This document shows positions 59,649 through 64,000 of a stretch of DNA of 64,000 bases, one piece after another (positions within the stretch are counted from its first letter, which is position 1; each line of letters opens with the position of its first letter). The notes under the pieces are model-generated. The model searched no databases and was not told the origin of the DNA. It saw only the letters and a list, made by a program, of their open reading frames with translations. Made by a program: the position numbers and the translations under genes. The stretch is from Oscillospiraceae bacterium (GTDB lineage: Bacteria > Bacillota > Clostridia > Oscillospirales > Acutalibacteraceae). The stretch is from the NCBI GenBank assembly GCA_902769255.1, contig CACXOM010000012.1, forward strand, positions 1 through 64,000. Reading direction: 5' to 3'.

Positions 59649-61451
59649 ATGAAAGAAAAAAAGTCTTCGCCGATTATTCGGCTTATGGCTTATGCACAAG
59701 GGTATAAGAAATTAACGATAATAGGGCTAATTTTATCGGCAATTTCAATGATACTCGGAATGTTGCCCTACATTTGCATTTGGCTGGTAATTCGTGACTT
59801 GGTAAATGTTGCGCCCGACTGGACCAAAGCGAGTGATATTGTAAGTTACGGCTGGTGGGCATTTTTGTTTGCGGTTGTCGGAATTTTAGTTTATTTTGCC
59901 GCATTAATGTGCACTCACCTTGTGGCATTTCGCACAGCATCAAACATTCGCAAACAAGGTATGGCTCATTTAATGAAAACACCGCTCGGCTTTTTTGATA
60001 ACAACGCTTCGGGCTTTTTGCGAAACAGGCTTGACGGTGCCGCTTCAGAAACCGAAACTCTGCTCGCTCACAATCTCGCCGATATAACGGGAACTGTTGC
60101 AATGTTTATTGTTATGATTGTTTTAATGTTCGTTTTTGATTGGCGAATGGGTTGCGCCTGCTTGCTTGCAGCGGTTATTTCCGTAGTTGCTATGTTTGCT
60201 ATGATGGGCGGTAAAAACGCCAAAATGATGATGGAATATCAGTCGGCTCAAGACAACATAAGCAAAGCGGGAACTGAATATGTCAGAGGCATTCCTGTTG
60301 TTAAAGTTTTTCAGCAAACTGTAAATTCCTTTAAAACATTCAAACACGCTGTTGATAAATACAGCGACAAGGCAGAAGAATACACCAACGGTGTTTGTAG
60401 CGTTCCGCAGTCTGTCAATCTAACATTCACCGAAGGCGCTTTTGTGTTTTTAATTCCACTTATTTTGTTTATAGCGCCGAGCGCAATAAAATCGCAAAAT
60501 TTAGCCGAATTAATAACAAATTTCGCTTTTTATGCCGTATTTTCTGCAATAATTTCTACCGCTCTTGCAAGAATAATGTTTTTAGCAAGCGGTTCAATGA
60601 TTGCAAATACCGCACTAAAAAGAATTGATGAAGTGATGAATGCACCGACTCTTGAAGAGGCAAAAAAACCAAAACAACCGCTTGATAACAGCGTTGAGTT
60701 TGAAAATGTTTCGTTTACTTACGAGGGCGCAGGTTATCCTGCACTTAACAACATTTCATTTAAAATAAAATCAGGGCAAACCGTTGCTTTTGTAGGCCCT
60801 TCGGGTGGCGGAAAAACTACCGCCGCAAGCCTTATTCCTCGTTTTTGGGACACAACAAAAGGCAAGGTTAAAGTCGGCGGTGTTGATGTAAAAGAAATCA
60901 ATTCAAAAGTTTTAATGGATAATATTGCTTTTGTTTTCCAAAACAATCGACTTTTTAAAACATCAATTTTAGAAAATGTTCGTGCCGCAAAACCGAATGC
61001 GAGCGAACAAGAAGTTTTAAGTGCTTTAAATGCGGCGCAATGTGATGATATTATCGAAAAACTGCCAAACGGCATTCACACCGAAATCGGAACAAAAGGC
61101 ACTTACCTTTCAGGCGGTGAACTTCAGCGAATTACGCTTGCAAGAGCAATTTTAAAAGATGCGCCGATTGTTGTTCTTGATGAAGCGACCGCTTTTGCCG
61201 ACCCCGAAAACGAAGCGTTAATTCAAAAAGCGTTTGCAAAACTTACAAAAGGCAGAACTGTAATTATGATAGCGCACCGTTTATCAACCGTTGTCGGTGC
61301 AGATAAAATTATTGTACTTGAAAACGGCGAAATTGCCGAAGAGGGTACTCACGAAACGCTTAAAAATTCAAACGGTCTTTATTCTCGTATGTGGCAAGAT
61401 TATAATAAGGCAGTTTCGTGGCAAATTAAATCGGAAAGCGAGGCGAAATAA
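59649..61451 (+). CDS. ABC exporter-type ATPase/permease, full-length subunit
   Basis: 600 residues. Six-helix membrane domain (about 15-320: KKLTIIGLILSAISMILGML, TGTVAMFIVMIVLMFVF), then the ATPase with VGPSGGGKTTAASLIPRFWD, FVFQNNRLF, LSGGELQRITLARAIL and IVVLDEATAFADPE. It belongs to the MsbA/YbtPQ-like group. The start is ATG 59649 behind GAGGTG, not the upstream TTG. Genes of this pair are often iron-controlled; the operators fit that. The partner starts with no gap. Confidence 0.9.
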   Translation: MKEKKSSPIIRLMAYAQGYKKLTIIGLILSAISMILGMLPYICIWLVIRDLVNVAPDWTKASDIVSYGWWAFLFAVVGILVYFAALMCTHLVAFRTASNIRKQGMAHLMKTPLGFFDNNASGFLRNRLDGAASETETLLAHNLADITGTVAMFIVMIVLMFVFDWRMGCACLLAAVISVVAMFAMMGGKNAKMMMEYQSAQDNISKAGTEYVRGIPVVKVFQQTVNSFKTFKHAVDKYSDKAEEYTNGVCSVPQSVNLTFTEGAFVFLIPLILFIAPSAIKSQNLAELITNFAFYAVFSAIISTALARIMFLASGSMIANTALKRIDEVMNAPTLEEAKKPKQPLDNSVEFENVSFTYEGAGYPALNNISFKIKSGQTVAFVGPSGGGKTTAASLIPRFWDTTKGKVKVGGVDVKEINSKVLMDNIAFVFQNNRLFKTSILENVRAAKPNASEQEVLSALNAAQCDDIIEKLPNGIHTEIGTKGTYLSGGELQRITLARAILKDAPIVVLDEATAFADPENEALIQKAFAKLTKGRTVIMIAHRLSTVVGADKIIVLENGEIAEEGTHETLKNSNGLYSRMWQDYNKAVSWQIKSESEAK

Positions 61452-62546
61452 ATGTTTGGCGAAAAATTCAAAAGAAAATATGCCCTTTCTGATAAAGGCA
61501 TATCAAATGTAAAAAAAGGCGCTTTTTGGACTGTTATAGTTAATTTAGTCGTTATGAGCGGAATGGGAATTCTATATTATCTTATGCTTAATCTTATGGA
61601 CTCTTTAACCAAAGGAACCGCTCTTAACTTCGCTTTGCTTTTCATAATTTCAACTTTGGTGTTTATCGCCCTTTCGTTTATAACTCACTTGCAACAATAT
61701 CGTGCAACTTACGGGCTTGTTTACAGAGAGGTTTCGGCAAATCGCCTAATGGAAATTTACGACACGCCTTTAGCAAAAGGCGAAAGCAAATTTACTCCAA
61801 ACGGACACAATGTTGTGTTTGAAAATGTAAGTTTTGCTTATGATAACGAACAGGTTTTAAAAGATGTTAGTTTTACCGCAAAAGAGGGCGAGGTTACAGC
61901 GTTAGTAGGACCTTCGGGTTCGGGCAAAAGCACCTGCGCACGCCTTGCGGCAAGACTTTGGGATAACGACTTTGGAAAAATCAGCGTAGGCGGTGTTGAT
62001 ATTTCGACAGTCGAGCCTGAAACGCTTTTAAGAGATTATTCAATGGTTTTTCAAGATGTTACTCTTTTTGACGACACCGTTTTAGAGAATATTAGGATAG
62101 GCAAAAAAACCGCTTCCGATGAAGAGGTTAAAGAGGCGGCAAAAGCAGCAAACTGCGATGAATTTATCGAAAAATTGCCAAAAGGCTACAACACGCCTAT
62201 TGGCGAAAACGGCGCAAAACTTTCAGGTGGCGAGCGACAAAGAATTTCAATCGCAAGAGCGCTTTTAAAAAATGCGCCTATTGTTTTGCTCGATGAAGCG
62301 ACCGCCTCACTCGACGTTGAAAACGAAACCAAAGTTCAAGGCGCGCTTTCAAAACTGCTTAAAAATAAAACCGTGCTTGTAATTGCTCACCGAATGAGAA
62401 CAGTACAAGCGGCAGATAAAATCGTTGTGCTTGAAAACGGCATGGTTGCAGAAGAGGGTAGCCCAAAAGAACTAATGCAAAAAGAAAACGGAATTTTCAA
62501 AAAAATGACAAAACTCCAAACGCAGTCGCAATCGTGGAGCGTATAA
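61452..62546 (+). CDS. ABC exporter-type subunit with most of the membrane domain deleted
   Basis: 364 residues, against about 580 expected. The ATPase is complete (residues about 121-350: VGPSGSGKSTCARLAARLWD, LSGGERQRISIARALL, IVLLDEATASLDVEN). Only the first two membrane helices remain (FWTVIVNLVVMSGMGILYYL, FALLFIISTLVFIALSFI). After QQYRATYGLVYREVSA the sequence jumps to NRLMEIYDTPLAKGE, which normally lies after the last helix. About 220 residues are missing in frame. Start ATG follows the previous stop directly. Function as a transporter half is doubtful. Confidence 0.88.
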   Translation: MFGEKFKRKYALSDKGISNVKKGAFWTVIVNLVVMSGMGILYYLMLNLMDSLTKGTALNFALLFIISTLVFIALSFITHLQQYRATYGLVYREVSANRLMEIYDTPLAKGESKFTPNGHNVVFENVSFAYDNEQVLKDVSFTAKEGEVTALVGPSGSGKSTCARLAARLWDNDFGKISVGGVDISTVEPETLLRDYSMVFQDVTLFDDTVLENIRIGKKTASDEEVKEAAKAANCDEFIEKLPKGYNTPIGENGAKLSGGERQRISIARALLKNAPIVLLDEATASLDVENETKVQGALSKLLKNKTVLVIAHRMRTVQAADKIVVLENGMVAEEGSPKELMQKENGIFKKMTKLQTQSQSWSV

Positions 62547-62550
62547 AACA

Positions 62551-62580
62551 AAAAGCAGTCGTTTTAAGCGACTGCTTTTT
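62551..62580. terminator. Bidirectional terminator
   Basis: AAAAGCAGTCG pairs with CGACTGCTTTT, followed by T on the plus strand; the convergent HAD gene ends at 62582. Confidence 0.88.
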
Positions 62581-62581
62581 T

Positions 62582-63217
62582 CTATAAAGGATTTTTTGAA
62601 TGGTCGTTTATAATTATATCGGCAGGTGTCAAATCCTGTTCGCCCGAATTTTTGTTTTCAAAGCCAATGCAATACATTCCTGCGCTTTTCGCCGCCAAAA
62701 CGCCGTTGTGCGAGTCTTCAATAACAGCGCAATTTTCAGGCTTTATTCCTAAATTTTTGGCGGTAATCAAAAAAATATCAGGAGCCGGCTTGCACCTTTT
62801 TATGTTTTCACCCGAAATAATAAATTTGAAATATTTTTCAATATCAAAAAATTTCACCGTGTCAAAAATAATTTTTTCAGGCGAGCCCGAGGCGAGCGCA
62901 AGCGTATATTTTTTTGAAAGCCTTTTTACAAGGTCTACTGCACCACTCACTTGCCTATGCCCCTCTTTTAAAATTAATTGCTCACGCTTTTCAAGGTCAA
63001 TTTTGTTCAAAAACTCGGCAGTTTCGGGTATTTTAAAATCTTTAATAATTTGCTCCCAAACCACTAAATTTGAATTGCCGGGAAATTTTGAATAATAATC
63101 ATAATCAAAACTAATATTATAAGGTTTTAGCACCTCTAATTTTGCCAAAAAATTGCGGTATTCGCTTTCAATAATAACGCCGTCCATATCAAAAATAACC
63201 GCTTTAATTTCTTTCAT
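62582..63217 (-). CDS. HAD hydrolase, beta-phosphoglucomutase-like
   Basis: 211 residues. Motif I AVIFDMDGVIIESEY, motif II LALASGSPEKI, motif III GENIKRCKPAPDIFL and motif IV CAVIEDSHNGVLAAKSAG. FDMDGV and the KPAPDIF region are typical of the beta-phosphoglucomutase/phosphatase branch. Likely a sugar-phosphate phosphatase or mutase. GGAGAAG site. Confidence 0.9.
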   Translation of the reverse strand: MKEIKAVIFDMDGVIIESEYRNFLAKLEVLKPYNISFDYDYYSKFPGNSNLVVWEQIIKDFKIPETAEFLNKIDLEKREQLILKEGHRQVSGAVDLVKRLSKKYTLALASGSPEKIIFDTVKFFDIEKYFKFIISGENIKRCKPAPDIFLITAKNLGIKPENCAVIEDSHNGVLAAKSAGMYCIGFENKNSGEQDLTPADIIINDHSKNPL

Positions 63218-63364
63218 AAAGTCTTCTCCGCTAAAAAAATGTTTTTTACATTATATAATAACGATTTTAAAAAATCAATAATTTTAACTTTTTATTCATA
63301 ATATTTGAAAACTTTTGCAATAAAATTAGTGTATAGTAATAAGCAAATGAAGGAGATGATTTTC

Positions 63365-64000
63365 TTGTTTGACGAAAATAATTTTGAAAATAATAACGAA
63401 ATAAATATTGAAACACAACAAAATAATGAAAATGAATTTGAAAGCGAATATCAGTCTTATTCGCCATACAGCGGTTATTATACTCCGCCGACACCGCCGA
63501 AAAAACCAAAAAAAGAAAAATCTAAATTTTCTTTTAAAACGATTATTTGCTCTTGTCTTATTTGCGCAATTATCTCGGGCGGTGTAAGTTTTGCAACCGT
63601 TAAATATTTAGCCGACCAAACCGCTTTTGGCGGCACTTCAACCACAACAATAAATGTTGACAAAACTTCAACCAATGCAGTTAGCGCAGTCGCTCAAAAA
63701 GCGGTGCCGTCTGTTGTCGGCATAAAGTCAACCTCACCGTCAACCTCATATTCGTGGTTCGGTCAAAGTGCCAATTCTTCAAGCGAGGGCTCGGGCGTAA
63801 TTTATTCTTCCGACGGCTATATTGTAACCAATTACCATGTAATAAGCAATGCGGTAAAAAACACCTCGCAGGGCAAAATTTCGGTTTACTTATCAGGCGA
63901 CCCCGACAACGCAATCGACGCCAAAATTATCGGTTATGATGAGGACTATGATTTAGCGGTTATAAAAATCAACAAAACAGGACTTCAAGCAATAACCTTT
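63365..64000 (+). CDS. HtrA/DegP-type serine protease, 5' part (runs off the window)
   Basis: 212 residues are visible. An acidic cytoplasmic head (about 1-55) ends in TPPKKPKKEK, then comes one membrane anchor (IICSCLICAIISGGVSFATV). The protease domain starts at SAVAQKAVPSVVGI. The catalytic His is in YIVTNYHVISNA (about 158) and the Asp in YDEDYDLAVIKIN (about 196). The Ser and the PDZ domain lie beyond the window. A TTG start at 63365 fits the AAGGAG at 63350-63355; ATG 63356 and 63347 are in frame but too close to the site. Confidence 0.9.
   Translation, partial: MFDENNFENNNEINIETQQNNENEFESEYQSYSPYSGYYTPPTPPKKPKKEKSKFSFKTIICSCLICAIISGGVSFATVKYLADQTAFGGTSTTTINVDKTSTNAVSAVAQKAVPSVVGIKSTSPSTSYSWFGQSANSSSEGSGVIYSSDGYIVTNYHVISNAVKNTSQGKISVYLSGDPDNAIDAKIIGYDEDYDLAVIKINKTGLQAITF

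Overview
The window is AT-rich DNA from a spore-forming, gut-type Firmicute, probably an uncultured clostridial/ruminococcal lineage. This is an inference from strong sigma-A promoters and GGAGG ribosome binding sites, the ylxM-ffh-rpsP-khpA order, a YunB-type sporulation protein, a reverse-type rubrerythrin with a rubredoxin, and secreted glycoside-hydrolase-like proteins with Pro/Thr/Glu linkers. No rRNA or tRNA gene was recognised.

Layout. 1-20.6 kb is chromosomal. It holds a secreted Lys-rich repeat protein, an AraC regulator divergent from a four-gene sugar operon (two Gfo/Idh/MocA oxidoreductases, a TIM-barrel isomerase, a ThuA protein), a histidine phosphatase, an XRE regulator and YebC. 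Next come an AraC regulator divergent from a secreted modular protein plus a 47-residue acidic peptide, a zinc-uptake operon (znuA-znuC-znuB with a Cys-rich small membrane protein, a lipoprotein, an asparaginase and yunB), the ylxM-ffh-rpsP-khpA operon, and the rubredoxin/rubrerythrin pair.

20.64-48.03 kb is a mobile element of about 27.4 kb. It sits inside a polysaccharide deacetylase gene: the 3' part of that gene lies at 20.05-20.64 kb and the 5' part at 48.04-48.23 kb, both on the minus strand. A 7-bp direct repeat (CCCCACG) marks the crossover, and near-identical 24-nt half sites point inward from both ends, as in a large-serine-recombinase attP. Excision across the repeat restores the deacetylase frame exactly. 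The element carries a large serine recombinase, a tyrosine integrase, a RepL-like protein and a dense set of defence/toxin-type genes: a DUF4011-type helicase-nuclease, MazF, three Fic proteins, a RES-domain protein, and a type I restriction-modification operon. That operon contains two hsdS loci flanking a tyrosine recombinase, a HipA-like kinase, a PIN-like nuclease, a DUF3800 protein and a membrane protein. No conjugation genes were seen.

48.2-64 kb is chromosome again. It holds a GH5-type secreted glycanase (broken by two single-base frameshifts) divergent from an AraC regulator, a ZIP metal transporter, a HAD phosphatase, a pair of short chromate-transporter proteins, a sugar isomerase, an esterase-like hydrolase, the PcrA/UvrD helicase, an ABC exporter pair behind strong palindromic operators (the second subunit lacking most of its membrane domain), a second HAD phosphatase, and the start of an HtrA-type protease.

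Several long genes are broken by one-base indels, three of them in homopolymer runs, so part of the apparent gene decay may be sequencing or assembly error. The main hypothesis is that the island is a sporulation-gene-interrupting element, comparable in logic to skin/sigK or SPbeta/spsM, but with a spore-type deacetylase as host gene.
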